Of a stretch of DNA of 59,206 bases, positions 8,186 through 17,370 are shown in pieces (within the stretch, counting starts at the first letter, position 1; each line of letters opens with the position of its first letter). Below the pieces are notes generated by a model that saw nothing but the letters and a program-made list of their open reading frames with translations, was not told the origin of the DNA and ran no database searches. Source of the DNA: Streptomyces massasporeus (GTDB lineage: Bacteria; Actinomycetota; Actinomycetes; Streptomycetales; Streptomycetaceae). The stretch covers positions 1 to 59,206 of the forward strand of contig NZ_BMSE01000034.1 of assembly GCF_014648995.1 (NCBI RefSeq). Reading direction: 5' to 3'. A program made the position numbers and the translations under genes.

Positions 8186-10420
8186 TCACCCCGAGACGGG
8201 TTTCCGGTCGGGGTGGGCCGGGTCGAGGGTGAAGACGTCACCCTCCGCGGTGGCGACCACGAGGGTGCCCTCGTGGAGCCGCACCTCGGAGCGCCACCAC
8301 CCCTGGTTGGTCACCCGCTGGGCACGCGGCAGGGTCTCCCACAGCAGCGTGCCCTTTCGCGTGTCGAGGGCGGCGACCCGTCCGCTGGCGCTGGAGAGAT
8401 AGACCACGTGGGCGCGCGGGTCGTGGGTGACGTCGCTGGGCTGCTCCAGGCTCGTCCGGGTCTGCCACAGCCGCTCGCCCGTGCGGACCGACACCGCGGT
8501 GACCTGTCCGGACGACGTGGCGAACCACAGGGTGCCGCCCGAGAGCGCCGCGTTGCCCTCCAGCGGCTCCGCGAGCCTCACCGTGCGTTCCTTGCCGGTG
8601 TCCGGATCCAGCAGCCGGATCCGGGCGAAGGCGTCGTCCTCCTCGGCCTCGGTCGGTTCGAGGAAGACCAGCCGCCCGTCGTAGGTGCCGACGGGGGTAC
8701 TGCCGCTCGGCACCGTCAGGCGTCGCACCGAGCCGTCGGCCGGGTCCAGCCTCAGCAGCAGCGTCTCTTTCACGGGCATCAAGTCGGGTCCGCACACCAG
8801 GTATCCGTTCCCGCCGGTGTCCGCCGGGCTGCAGTGCCGGCCCCCGGGCAGCGGCGCCGTCCAGCGCCCGGCGCCGGTGCGCGGCGAGCGAGCGGTCACC
8901 GAGCGACCGCCGTCGTCCGGCACTATCACGAGGTCGCCGAAGAGATACGGGCGGACCGTGTCGACGTTCACCGTGCGGTGCCACAGCCGCTTGCCGGCCC
9001 GGATGTCGAGGGCGGCGACCGTGACCTTGACGTCCTCCCCGTGGTCGGGACTGTACGTCTGCTCCACCAGCACCGCGTCGTCCGTGACACCGAGGACGGA
9101 GAAGCTGTACGACCCCTTGCCCGTACCGGGGGGCAGCACGTCGGCGCGCCAGCCGGCCTGTCCGGTCAGGGCGTCGAGGCGCACCGGCAGGACTCCGTCG
9201 CCCGCGCAGTAGAGGGCTCCCTCGTACGGGTCGCACTCCGGGCCGTCCAACGACCCGGTCCCGGCGATGCCGAGTCCCTGCTTCACTCCCTGCGCGGCGG
9301 GGGCGTCCACCGTCGTCTGCCAGGGCTTCCAGCCGGCCGGGACGGCCGTCCACCGGGAGGGCGCGGACCCGGTGGGGTCCGTCCCGCCGCGTGAGTCGTC
9401 CCCACCTGTTCCGGGTCCGAACAGCAGATAGCCCGTGAGGCCGAGCGCGAGGGCGGCGGCCGTGCCGGCCGTGGCCCACAGCCGCCGGGCACGGCTCCGG
9501 CGTCGGACGGCGGCCGGAGGGCCGGGGTCGGCGACCGCGGCGGGCCGGGTGCTGACCAGGGCCACCTCGTCCGTGCGCAACGGCACCGTGTTCTGGTCCT
9601 CCTCACCCGTCTCCGGCAGCGCCGCCACGAACTCCCGCGCCAGTTCGTCCAGTCCGGGCCGGTCCGCGGGGTTCTTGGCGAGGCAACGTTCCAGCAGTGC
9701 GTGCAGGGGTTCCGGGACGCCGTCCAGGACGGGGGCGTCATGGACCACCCGGTAGGCCGTCAGATAGGGGCTGTCGGCGTCGAAAGGCCCCCGGCCGGTG
9801 CTCGTGTACACGAGCAGGGCGCCCACGGAGAACACGTCGGAGGCCGGGCCCACCGATCGGGCGTCGGTGAGCTGCTCCGGCGACATGAACGGCGGGGTGC
9901 CGATCATCTGGCCGGTCTCGGTCAGGGTGTTGTGGTTCTCGGCAGCGCGGGAGATGCCGAAGTCGATGACGCGCGGGCCGTCCTCGGCCATCAGGACGTT
10001 CGCGGGCTTGAGGTCCCGGTGCACCACCCCCGCCCGGTGGATCTCCCGCAAGGCCTCCACCAGCCCGAGCGCCAGTCGGCGCAGCGCGGCGCCCTTCAGC
10101 GGGCCCTGGTCGCGGATCAGGGCGGCGAGGGAGGGGCCGGGCACGTACTGGGTCGCCATCCAGGGCCGTACCGCCTCCGGGTCCGCGTCCACGACCGGCG
10201 CGGTGAAGGCGCCGCTCACCTTGCGGACGGACTCGATCTCCTGTCGGAAACGGGCGCGGAAGACCGCGTCCTCCGCGTACTGGGCGTGCACCACCTTGAC
10301 GGCGACCTCGCGCCCCGAACGGGCCCGGCCGCGGTAGACGATCCCCATGCCTCCGGATCCGAGCCGGCCGACCAGTTTGTACCCGCCGATCGACTTCGGG
10401 TCGTCCTTCTGCAGCGGCAC
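8186..10420 (-). CDS. Transmembrane Ser/Thr protein kinase with extracytoplasmic beta-propeller (PQQ-like) domain
   Basis: Residues about 12-270 are a Hanks-type kinase: glycine loop GSGGMG (21-26), ATP-binding Lys42, catalytic HRDLKPAN (Asp136) and DFG (153-155). A basic linker and one membrane helix (about 314-334) follow. The 400-residue outer domain has repeated blades such as LDALTGQAGWRA, LDIRAGKRLWHRT and LDTRKGTLLWET, typical of PQQ/YWTD-like propellers. It is probably a receptor kinase that senses an extracellular ligand; there is no PASTA domain, so it is not PknB. Its partner is unknown. It stands alone between convergent nadA and the RND exporter gene. Confidence 0.92.
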   Translation of the reverse strand: MPLQKDDPKSIGGYKLVGRLGSGGMGIVYRGRARSGREVAVKVVHAQYAEDAVFRARFRQEIESVRKVSGAFTAPVVDADPEAVRPWMATQYVPGPSLAALIRDQGPLKGAALRRLALGLVEALREIHRAGVVHRDLKPANVLMAEDGPRVIDFGISRAAENHNTLTETGQMIGTPPFMSPEQLTDARSVGPASDVFSVGALLVYTSTGRGPFDADSPYLTAYRVVHDAPVLDGVPEPLHALLERCLAKNPADRPGLDELAREFVAALPETGEEDQNTVPLRTDEVALVSTRPAAVADPGPPAAVRRRSRARRLWATAGTAAALALGLTGYLLFGPGTGGDDSRGGTDPTGSAPSRWTAVPAGWKPWQTTVDAPAAQGVKQGLGIAGTGSLDGPECDPYEGALYCAGDGVLPVRLDALTGQAGWRADVLPPGTGKGSYSFSVLGVTDDAVLVEQTYSPDHGEDVKVTVAALDIRAGKRLWHRTVNVDTVRPYLFGDLVIVPDDGGRSVTARSPRTGAGRWTAPLPGGRHCSPADTGGNGYLVCGPDLMPVKETLLLRLDPADGSVRRLTVPSGSTPVGTYDGRLVFLEPTEAEEDDAFARIRLLDPDTGKERTVRLAEPLEGNAALSGGTLWFATSSGQVTAVSVRTGERLWQTRTSLEQPSDVTHDPRAHVVYLSSASGRVAALDTRKGTLLWETLPRAQRVTNQGWWRSEVRLHEGTLVVATAEGDVFTLDPAHPDRKPVSG

Positions 10421-10479
10421 GCCCGGTTCCTCTCCCCCGCCATGCAGTCCGGGGTCAGGATACGTAACGGTGACACGGC

Positions 10480-10526
10480 GGCGGCCGGGTCCCGAACCGT
10501 GCTTTCCGGTTCGGGACCCGGCCGCC
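10480..10526 (-). terminator. Hairpin terminator of the RND exporter gene
   Basis: A 19-bp perfect inverted repeat (10480-10498 with 10508-10526, nine-base loop) lies 40 bases past the stop of the exporter gene. Confidence 0.8.
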
Positions 10527-10565
10527 GAAAGGGCTCGCCGTCCGGGCTCGGCGAGGCGCCCGCGA

Positions 10566-13500
10566 TCAGACGGACGCGGGCTCCTGCTCGTCCGAGGCCG
10601 ACGTCGCGTCGGGCCGGTCCCCGGTCTTCTTCGCCCTCTTCGCCGCGCGCTTCTTCGCCCGGCGCTCCTTGCGGAGCTCGACCATCGCGTAGAGCGTCGG
10701 GACGAGGAGCAGGGTGAGGAGCGTCGACGTCACCAGGCCGCCGATCACGACCACGGCCAGCGGCTGGGCGATGAAGCCGCCCTCTCCGGTGATGCCGAGG
10801 GCCATCGGCAGCAGGGCGAAGATCGTCGCCAGGGCGGTCATGAGGATCGGGCGCAGCCGGTGCCGGCCGCCCTCGATCACGGCCTCGACGACGCCGTGGC
10901 CCTGCTTGCGGTACTGGTTGATCAGGTCGATCAGCACGATCGCGTTCGTCACCACGATGCCGATCAGCATCAGCATGCCGATCATGGCCGGGACGCCCAT
11001 CGGGGTGCCGGTGGCGATCAGCAGGCCGATCGCGCCGGTGGCGGCGAACGGGATGGAGACCAGCAGGATCAGCGGCTGGACCAGCGACCGGAAGGTGCCG
11101 ACCAGCAGCATGAAGACGATCGCGATGGCCGCCAGCATCGCCAGGCCCAGGTTGACGAACGCCTCGTCCTGGTCCTCGGAGACACCGCCGATCGAGGCCG
11201 TGGCGCCGTCCGGGAGCTTCAGCGCGCTGATCTTCGACTGGAGCTGGGTGCTGACCGCGCCGGTGTTGTCGCCGGTCGGCTTCGCGGTGATGGTGGCCGC
11301 GCGCTGGCCGTCGATGCGGGTCATGGAGACCGGGCCGTCGACCAGTTCGACGGTGGCGATGTCGCCGAGCTTCACCGCTCCGCCCAGGCGCAGGTCCTTC
11401 AGCTGCTTCAGGGTCTTGGCGGGCTTGACCGCGCGGATGACGACGTCGCGCTCGGTGTCGTCCAGGACCGCCTTGGCCGCGGGGGTGCCGCGGACGGCCT
11501 GGGCGACGGCGCCGCCGAGGGTCTGGTCGTTGAAGCCGGCCGCGGCCGCCTTGTCGTTGGCCTTCACCGAGATGCGCGGCACGCTCTGCGACAGGTCGCT
11601 GGTGACGTCCGTGACGTCGTCGAGCGAGGCGACCGTCTTGCGGACCTCCTCGGACGCCGTACGCAACACATCGGCGTCGGCGGCCTTCACCACGACACTG
11701 AGGTCCTGGGCGCCGAACCCGTCGCCGGCGGTGATGGTGGTCGTGCCGATGCCCTTCAGCCCGGCCAGGCCCTTCTCGATGCCGTCCTGGACGTCCTCGG
11801 CCGACGCCGAGTCCTCCAGCATCACCTGGTACGAGGCCTGGTTGGTGTCCGTGCCGCCGCCGAAGGCGGCCATGAAGCCGGACGAGCCGATGGTGACCTG
11901 GTAGTCCTTCACGCCCTCGGCGCCGGCGAGCAGCCGCTCGACCTTCTTCGCCTGGACGTCGGTCGCCGCCAGGCTGGTGCCGGGCTTCAGCTCCTGCTTG
12001 ACGGTGAGGACCTCGACCTCGCCCTGGTCGAAGAAGTTCGTCTTCAGCAGCGGCGCCATGCCGAAGGTGCCGACCAGCACGACGATCGCGAGGGCCACGC
12101 TGGTGAGGCGGCGGCGGGTCGCGAAGCGCAGGACGGGGACGTAGATGCGCTGGAGGCGGCTCTTGGCCTCCTTCTCCTCGGCGATCCGGCGGGCCTCGTC
12201 CGCGTCCTCGGGGGTGCCCTTCGGCGGGCGCAGGAACCAGTACGACAGGACCGGCACGACCGTCAGGGAGACGAGGAGGGACGCCAGCAGCGCTGCCGTC
12301 ACGGTCAGGCTGAACGAGCCGAACAGCTCGCCCACCATGCCGCCGACCAGGCCGATCGGCAGGAACACCGCGACCGTGGTGAGCGTCGAGGACGTCACCG
12401 CGCCCGCGACCTCACGGACGGCCTGGAGGATCGCCGAGTGGCGCTCCTCGCCGTAGCCGAGGTGGCGCTTGATGTTCTCCAGGACCACGATCGAGTCGTC
12501 GACGACCCGGCCGATGGCGATGGTCAGGGCGCCCAGCGTGAGGACGTTCAGCGACAGGTCGCGCGTCCACAGCACGATCAGCGCGAGGACCACGGACAGC
12601 GGGATGGACACCGCGGTCACGAGGGTCGAGCGGATCGAGGCCAGGAAGACCAGGATCACCAGGACGGCGAAGAGCAGACCGAGCGCGCCCTCGGTGGTCA
12701 GGCCCTTGATGGACTTCGAGACCGCCGGGCCCTGGTCGCTGACGACCGTGAGGGTGGCGCCCGAGCCGAGGTCCTCGCGCAGGTCCGGGAGCTTGTCCTG
12801 GACGGCGTCGGAGATGGCGACCGCGCTGCCGTCGCGGTCCATGGTGACGGCGACGGCGAGGCTGGGCTTGCCGTCGGTACGGGTGATGGAGTCGGCCGGG
12901 GCCTCCTGCTGCTTCACCGTGGCGACGTCGCCGAGGCGCACCGGCTTGCCCTTGCCGGGCTCGCCCGTGACCATCAGGTCCTGGATCTGCTTCAGCGAGG
13001 TGAGACCGCCGCCGACCTGGACGGTGCGGTTGGCGCCGCCCTCGTCGAAGGAGCCGGCCGGGACGGTCGCGCCGCCCGCCTTGAGCGCCTCGGAGACGGA
13101 CAGCGAGGTCAGACCGGCCTTGGCGAGCTTCGCGTCGTCGGGCGTGACGGTGACCTGGACGTCCCGGACCCCGTCGACGGTGACCTGGCCGACGCCGTCG
13201 ATGCTCTTCAGGTCCGGCACGACGGTCTTGTCGAGCTGGTCGGCCAGGGCCTGCTGGTCCCGGCCGGAGGTGACGGCGAGGACGACGGTGGGGATGTCGT
13301 CCGTGGAACCGGCGACGACCTGCGGGTCGACGTCGTCCGGGAGCTGGACGCGGGCCCGGTTGACGGCCTGCTGGACATCGGCGACCAGCTGCTTGGTGTC
13401 GTTGCCGTAGTCGAAGGACGCCATGATCACGGCGTTGCCCTCGCTGGCGGTGGAGGTGACGCCGCTGATGCCGTCGACGGCTTCGAGGGTGTCCTCGATG

Positions 13501-13700
13501 GGTTCGACGACCTGCTTCTCGACCACGTCCGGGGACGCGCCCTGGTACGGCGCCAGCACGGACACCATGGGCAGTTCGATGGTGGGCAGCAGCTGCTGCT
13601 TGAGCTGGGGTATCGCGATCGCCCCGAAGACGAGCGCGATGATCGACATCAGCCCGATCAAGGCCCGTTGCGCGAGGCTGAACCTGGACAGCCAGGACAT
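10566..13700 (-). CDS. RND-superfamily efflux transporter (AcrB/SwrC-like)
   Basis: The 1044-residue protein has the HAE1 RND layout. The first helix is near the start (RALIGLMSIIALVFGAIAIP), then a large periplasm-type porter loop with PYQGASPDVVEKQVVEPIEDTL, helices with RVVDDSIVVLENIKRH, a second large loop, and terminal helices with GIVVTNAIVLIDLINQYR. Proteins of this type export drugs, lipids or detergents using the proton gradient. A charged C-terminal tail rich in Lys and Arg follows the last helix. No membrane-fusion protein gene is adjacent, as is normal for Gram-positive SwrC-like pumps. The two-component genes next door are on the same strand and may control it. Confidence 0.92.
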   Translation of the reverse strand: MSWLSRFSLAQRALIGLMSIIALVFGAIAIPQLKQQLLPTIELPMVSVLAPYQGASPDVVEKQVVEPIEDTLEAVDGISGVTSTASEGNAVIMASFDYGNDTKQLVADVQQAVNRARVQLPDDVDPQVVAGSTDDIPTVVLAVTSGRDQQALADQLDKTVVPDLKSIDGVGQVTVDGVRDVQVTVTPDDAKLAKAGLTSLSVSEALKAGGATVPAGSFDEGGANRTVQVGGGLTSLKQIQDLMVTGEPGKGKPVRLGDVATVKQQEAPADSITRTDGKPSLAVAVTMDRDGSAVAISDAVQDKLPDLREDLGSGATLTVVSDQGPAVSKSIKGLTTEGALGLLFAVLVILVFLASIRSTLVTAVSIPLSVVLALIVLWTRDLSLNVLTLGALTIAIGRVVDDSIVVLENIKRHLGYGEERHSAILQAVREVAGAVTSSTLTTVAVFLPIGLVGGMVGELFGSFSLTVTAALLASLLVSLTVVPVLSYWFLRPPKGTPEDADEARRIAEEKEAKSRLQRIYVPVLRFATRRRLTSVALAIVVLVGTFGMAPLLKTNFFDQGEVEVLTVKQELKPGTSLAATDVQAKKVERLLAGAEGVKDYQVTIGSSGFMAAFGGGTDTNQASYQVMLEDSASAEDVQDGIEKGLAGLKGIGTTTITAGDGFGAQDLSVVVKAADADVLRTASEEVRKTVASLDDVTDVTSDLSQSVPRISVKANDKAAAAGFNDQTLGGAVAQAVRGTPAAKAVLDDTERDVVIRAVKPAKTLKQLKDLRLGGAVKLGDIATVELVDGPVSMTRIDGQRAATITAKPTGDNTGAVSTQLQSKISALKLPDGATASIGGVSEDQDEAFVNLGLAMLAAIAIVFMLLVGTFRSLVQPLILLVSIPFAATGAIGLLIATGTPMGVPAMIGMLMLIGIVVTNAIVLIDLINQYRKQGHGVVEAVIEGGRHRLRPILMTALATIFALLPMALGITGEGGFIAQPLAVVVIGGLVTSTLLTLLLVPTLYAMVELRKERRAKKRAAKRAKKTGDRPDATSASDEQEPASV

Positions 13701-13819
13701 GGGTGAGGGTCTCTCTTCTGTTTAGCGGCAGAAGCGGCAGCGGACGCGCAGATGAGCGCCCGCCCCTACACCCTGAGCCATGCGGGAACCGGGTTTCGTA
13801 GGCCCCAGGTCCAAATCCT

Positions 13820-13832
13820 TATGCGGCGCATA
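13820..13832. promoter_or_regulatory. Palindrome upstream of the RND exporter gene
   Basis: TATGCG-G-CGCATA is a perfect 13-bp palindrome in the 160-bp gap between the response regulator gene and the exporter gene. It lies 120 bases before the exporter start. It is a candidate site for the adjacent LuxR-type regulator; the function is inferred from position only. Confidence 0.35.
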
Positions 13833-13860
13833 CTCCGGCCGCAGTACACCCGGGTCGAGC

Positions 13861-14544
13861 TCACTCCACCCTTGGACGGACCAGACCGGATTCGTACGCG
13901 GTGACGACGAGCTGGGCGCGGTCCCGGGCGCCGAGTTTGGCCATGGCCCGGTTGACGTGCGTCTTCACCGTCAGCGGACTCACTTCGAGGCGCTCGGCGA
14001 TCTCGTCGTTGGAGTGCCCGCCGGCGACCTGGACCAGCACCTCGCGCTCCCGGACGGTCAGCGAGTCGAGCCGTTCGCCGCGGGCCGGGTCGCGGTCGCC
14101 GTCGGCCGGGTCGTCCGTGGCGAGGAACCGGGCGATCAGGCCCGTGGTGGCCGCCGGGGAGAGCAGGGCCTGCCCGCCGGCCGCGATCCGGATGGCGCTC
14201 AGCAGTTCCTCGGGCTCGGAGCCCTTGCCGAGGAAGCCGGAGGCGCCCGCCCGCAGCGACTGCACGACGTAGTCGTCGACCTCGAACGTCGTCAGGATGA
14301 CCACCCGGACGTCGGCGAGCTCGGGGTCGGCGCTGATCATGCGGGTCGCGGCGAGGCCGTCGGTGCCGGGCATGCGGATGTCCATGAGCACGACGTCGGC
14401 GTGCTGCTCCTTGCTCAGCCGGACCGCTTCCGCGCCGTCGGAGGCCTCGCCGACCACCTCCATGTCGGGCTCGGAGTCGACGAGCACGCGAAAGGCGCTG
14501 CGCAGCAGCGCCTGGTCGTCGGCGAGCAGGACACGGATGGTCAT
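13861..14544 (-). CDS. Two-component response regulator, NarL/FixJ (LuxR) family
   Basis: This 227-residue regulator has a receiver domain (about 1-120) with the acidic pair Asp9/Asp10, phospho-acceptor Asp55 in LMDIRMPG and a conserved Lys in FLGKG. A C-terminal LuxR helix-turn-helix follows (LTVREREVLVQVAGGHSNDEIAERLEVSPLTVKTHVNRAMAKLG, about 163-205). Its ATG overlaps the TGA of the upstream sensor kinase gene, so the pair is coupled. The target is probably local: the exporter gene downstream is on the same strand. Confidence 0.95.
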   Translation of the reverse strand: MTIRVLLADDQALLRSAFRVLVDSEPDMEVVGEASDGAEAVRLSKEQHADVVLMDIRMPGTDGLAATRMISADPELADVRVVILTTFEVDDYVVQSLRAGASGFLGKGSEPEELLSAIRIAAGGQALLSPAATTGLIARFLATDDPADGDRDPARGERLDSLTVREREVLVQVAGGHSNDEIAERLEVSPLTVKTHVNRAMAKLGARDRAQLVVTAYESGLVRPRVE

Positions 14545-15761
14545 GCGGGGTCCTCCCCGGTCGGTGTGCGGTTCTTGAGCGGCAGGATCGCATGGACGCG
14601 GAAGCCGCCGCCGTAGCGGGGACCGGTGGTGAGGGTGCCGCGCAGGGCGCTGACGCGCTCGCGCATGCCGAGCAGCCCGTGGCCGCCACCGCTGTCCTGG
14701 GTCTCGTTCTCGCCGCTGCCGTCGTCGAGCACGGTGATCTCGATGTTCGGCCCGACGCGTACGACGCTGACCTCGGCCTTGGCCTGGGGCCCGGCGTGCT
14801 TCTGCACGTTGGTGAGGGCCTCCTGGATGATCCGGTAGGCGGCCAGGTCGACGGCGGCGGGGAGGGTGGTGCCCTGGTCGGCGCGGGCGACCTCGACGTG
14901 CAGGCCGGCGCTGCGGAAGGTACCGGTGAGTTCGTCGAGGCGGTCCAGGCCCGGGGCGGGTTCGGTGGGGGCCTCCGGGTCGCCGGACTGCCGGAGCAGG
15001 CCGACGGTGGCGCGGAGCTCGTTGAGCGCGGAGCGGCTGGCCTCGCGGACGTGCGCGAGGGCCTCCTTGGCCTGGTCGGGCCGCTTGTCCATGACGTGGG
15101 CGGCGACCCCGGCCTGCACGTTGACCAGGGCGATGTGGTGGGCGACCACGTCGTGCAGGTCCCGGGCGATGCGCAGGCGTTCCTCGGCGACCCGGCGGCG
15201 GGCCTCCTCCTCGCGGGTGCGCTCGGCCCGCTCCGCGCGTTCGCGGATGGCCTGGACGAAGGCGCGGCGGCTGCGGACGGCGTCACCGGCGGTGGCGCCG
15301 ATGCCGGTCCAGGCGAAGATGCCGAGGTTCTCCTGGGCGTACCAGGGCAGCGGTCCGGCGGCCATGGCGGCGCCGGTCAGCACGGTCATCGTGAGCAGGC
15401 CGACCCGCCAGGTGGTGGGGCGGTCGGTGGTGGAGGCGACGGTGTAGAGGGCGATCACCGCGGACATCGCGACCGGGGCGCGGGGGTCGCCGGTGACGGA
15501 CTCGATGACGGACAGCGTGCCCGTGAGGGCGAGGACCGCCATGGGGGCGCGGCGGCGGAAGACCAGGGCCGCGGCGCCGAGGGTCATGAGGAGGAGGCTG
15601 AGGAGGTCGGGGGTGCGCAGGACCCAGTTGACGCTGTCGCGGTGCCGGGGTTCCACGAAGGAGCCGGCGACCATGCAGACCAGGACGGCGAGGGCGAGGA
15701 TGGCGTCCAGGGCCAGGGGGTGCGCCTTGGCCTGGTGTTTGGCCCGCGCGAGGGTGCTCAC
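14541..15761 (-). CDS. Two-component sensor histidine kinase, HisKA_3 (NarX/DesK-like)
   Basis: The 406-residue kinase has four to five membrane helices in residues about 16-155 and a short coiled coil rich in Arg and Glu. The HisKA_3 motif RIARDLHDVVAHHIA follows with phospho-acceptor His203, then a HATPase domain with IQEALTNVQKHAG and HGLLGMRERV. GTG 15761 is chosen as start because TACCGT lies about eight bases upstream, giving a leaderless promoter, and the open frame further upstream is low-complexity repeat sequence. It phosphorylates the coupled response regulator. The helices without a large outer loop suggest a membrane or envelope signal. Confidence 0.93.
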   Translation of the reverse strand: MSTLARAKHQAKAHPLALDAILALAVLVCMVAGSFVEPRHRDSVNWVLRTPDLLSLLLMTLGAAALVFRRRAPMAVLALTGTLSVIESVTGDPRAPVAMSAVIALYTVASTTDRPTTWRVGLLTMTVLTGAAMAAGPLPWYAQENLGIFAWTGIGATAGDAVRSRRAFVQAIRERAERAERTREEEARRRVAEERLRIARDLHDVVAHHIALVNVQAGVAAHVMDKRPDQAKEALAHVREASRSALNELRATVGLLRQSGDPEAPTEPAPGLDRLDELTGTFRSAGLHVEVARADQGTTLPAAVDLAAYRIIQEALTNVQKHAGPQAKAEVSVVRVGPNIEITVLDDGSGENETQDSGGGHGLLGMRERVSALRGTLTTGPRYGGGFRVHAILPLKNRTPTGEDPA

Positions 15762-15867
15762 GGGTGTGTACGGTAGCTGGGCCGGCTGCGGATGTGTGAG
15801 GTGCCCGGCGTCGGACCTGAGGTCGGGTGGGCCCGCAACCCGGCGGCGCGGGGTGCCGCCGCGCCCA

Positions 15868-15904
15868 CCCTCCCCCGAGCTCTCGGCTGCGCTCGAGCAG
15901 GGGC
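15868..15904. repeat. Streptomyces dispersed repeat (GAGCTCTCGG type)
   Basis: CCCTCCCCCGAGCTCTCGGC, then TGCGCTCGAGCAGGGG, forms an imperfect palindrome of a kind I recall as common in Streptomyces intergenic DNA. It lies between the kinase and pspAA genes and is followed by two direct copies of CGCATGCCCGC. Confidence 0.6.
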
Positions 15905-15965
15905 CCCCATCGCCCCTGGCGGCACGCATGCCCGCAGCTGGGCGGGACGCATGCCCGCGGTCACG

Positions 15966-16244
15966 TCACCCCGGAATCAAGCCGTCGTCGCTGAGGAGCT
16001 CCCGGACTTCCTCCAAGGTCGCGTCGGGGGACGGCAGGATCAGCTCCGACGGTTCCAGGGAGTCGTCCGGGAGGGGTTCGCCCAGGTCGCGGACCCTGGT
16101 CAGGAGGGCCTGGAGCGTACGGCGGAAGCCGGGGCCGTCACCCTTCTCCATCTCCGCCAGGAGTTCGTCGTCCAGCTTGTTCAGCTCGGCGAGGTGGCCG
16201 TCGGCCAGACTCACCTGGCCCTCCCCCATGATCCGTACGATCAT
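15966..16244 (-). CDS. pspAA: PspA-associated protein PspAA
   Basis: This 92-residue protein (MIVRIMGEGQVSLADGHLAELNKLDDELL...) matches the small PspAA partner encoded next to pspA in actinobacteria. It is predicted to interact with PspA in membrane-stress signalling; its biochemical role is not settled. It ends in an acidic helix. It follows pspA by 23 bases on the same strand, so they form an operon. The name rests on sequence resemblance plus the pspA neighbour. Confidence 0.88.
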   Translation of the reverse strand: MIVRIMGEGQVSLADGHLAELNKLDDELLAEMEKGDGPGFRRTLQALLTRVRDLGEPLPDDSLEPSELILPSPDATLEEVRELLSDDGLIPG

Positions 16245-16267
16245 GTCGCCCTCCTAGGCGTGGACCC

Positions 16268-17065
16268 CTACTGCTTGTCGAAGCGCGGAGTGTCCTGCGG
16301 CTGCTGCTGGGACTGCTGCCCGTTCGAGCCGCCTTCGATGGCCTGCTGCCCGCTGCCCGAGCCGCCGGCCAGTTCGGCCTTCATGCGCTGCAGTTCCAGC
16401 TCTACATCCGTACCACCGGAGAGCCGGTCCAGCTCGGCCTGGATGTCGTCCTTGTGCATCCCGGACTGGTCGTCGAGCGCCCCCGAGGCGAGCAGCTCGT
16501 CGATCGCGCCGGCCCGGGCCTGGAGCTGGGCCGTCTTGTCCTCGGCGCGCTGGATCGCCAGGCCGACGTCGCCCATCTCCTCCGAAATGCCGGAGAAGGC
16601 CTCGCCGATCCGGGTCTGCGCCTGGGCCGCCGTGTACGTCGCCTTGATCGTCTCCTTCTTGGTGCGGAAGGCGTCGACCTTGGCCTGGAGCCGCTGGGCC
16701 GCGAGGGTGAGCTTCTCCTCCTCGCCCTGGAGCGTCGCGTGCTGGGTCTCCAGGTCGGTCACCTGCTGCTGGAGGGCGGCGCGGCGGGAGAGCGCTTCCC
16801 GGGCCAGGTCCTCGCGGCCCAGCGCGAGCGCCTTGCGGCCCTGGTCCTCGAGCTTGCCGGACTGCGACTGGAGCTGGTTCAGCTGGAGTTCCAGCCGCTT
16901 GCGGCTGGTCGCCACGTCGGCGACGCCGCGGCGGACCTTCTGGAGCAGCTCGAGCTGCTTCTGGTACGAGTAATCGAGGGTCTCGCGCGGGTCCTCGGCC
17001 CGGTCAAGGGCCTTGTTCGCCTTCGCGCGGAAGATCATCCCCATACGCTTCATGACACCGCTCAT
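16268..17065 (-). CDS. pspA: Phage shock protein A / IM30 family
   Basis: This 265-residue, almost wholly helical protein is PspA/Vipp1, a peripheral membrane protein of the ESCRT-III superfamily that coats and stabilises damaged membrane. Residues about 5-25 (MKRMGMIFRAKANKALDRAED) form the amphipathic membrane-binding helix. A long coiled coil runs to about residue 220, followed by a Gln/Gly/Ser-rich tail ending in PRFDKQ. I chose the ATG at 17063-17065 (MSGVMKRMGMIF), preceded by GAAGGGGG. Longer frames upstream lack support. Confidence 0.95.
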   Translation of the reverse strand: MSGVMKRMGMIFRAKANKALDRAEDPRETLDYSYQKQLELLQKVRRGVADVATSRKRLELQLNQLQSQSGKLEDQGRKALALGREDLAREALSRRAALQQQVTDLETQHATLQGEEEKLTLAAQRLQAKVDAFRTKKETIKATYTAAQAQTRIGEAFSGISEEMGDVGLAIQRAEDKTAQLQARAGAIDELLASGALDDQSGMHKDDIQAELDRLSGGTDVELELQRMKAELAGGSGSGQQAIEGGSNGQQSQQQPQDTPRFDKQ

Positions 17066-17370
17066 GGGCTTCGCGCGCCCCCTTCTGACCGACTCCGGCA
17101 GCTGCTCCTGCGACAGAACCCACAGTACGGGCCCTGCATCCATTACCGCACTGTTCGGGGACGGATGCGCTCATCCCCAAGGACGACTGCGTACGCTCCC
17201 GCTCCGGCGTAGGGAGTAGGTGGTCCCCGGGGTTACCGGAGCCGTACACCCCGGGAAACATCCGGAGGCGTGCGCAACGTCCCCTCTGTCCCCTTACTGA
17301 CGACTGGTGTTGCCGGATCGTTCCCCACGGGGCTGGGGTCCATGCCCGGAAGCCCTTACCCTTGGGTTTT
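17066..17370. other. Divergent intergenic region pspA / DUF3043 gene
   Basis: This 305-base gap holds the promoters of two divergent genes. TACCCT (17357-17362), eight bases before GTG 17371, is a leaderless-type -10 for the rightward gene. I find no gene, RNA or convincing sigma-factor motif for pspA. Confidence 0.5.

Noticed and set aside
10347..13706. Very long open frame on the + strand opposite the RND exporter gene
   Set aside because: Its translation is a Gly/Arg/Asp-rich string with no domain. Such antisense frames are normal in GC-rich codon-biased genes.
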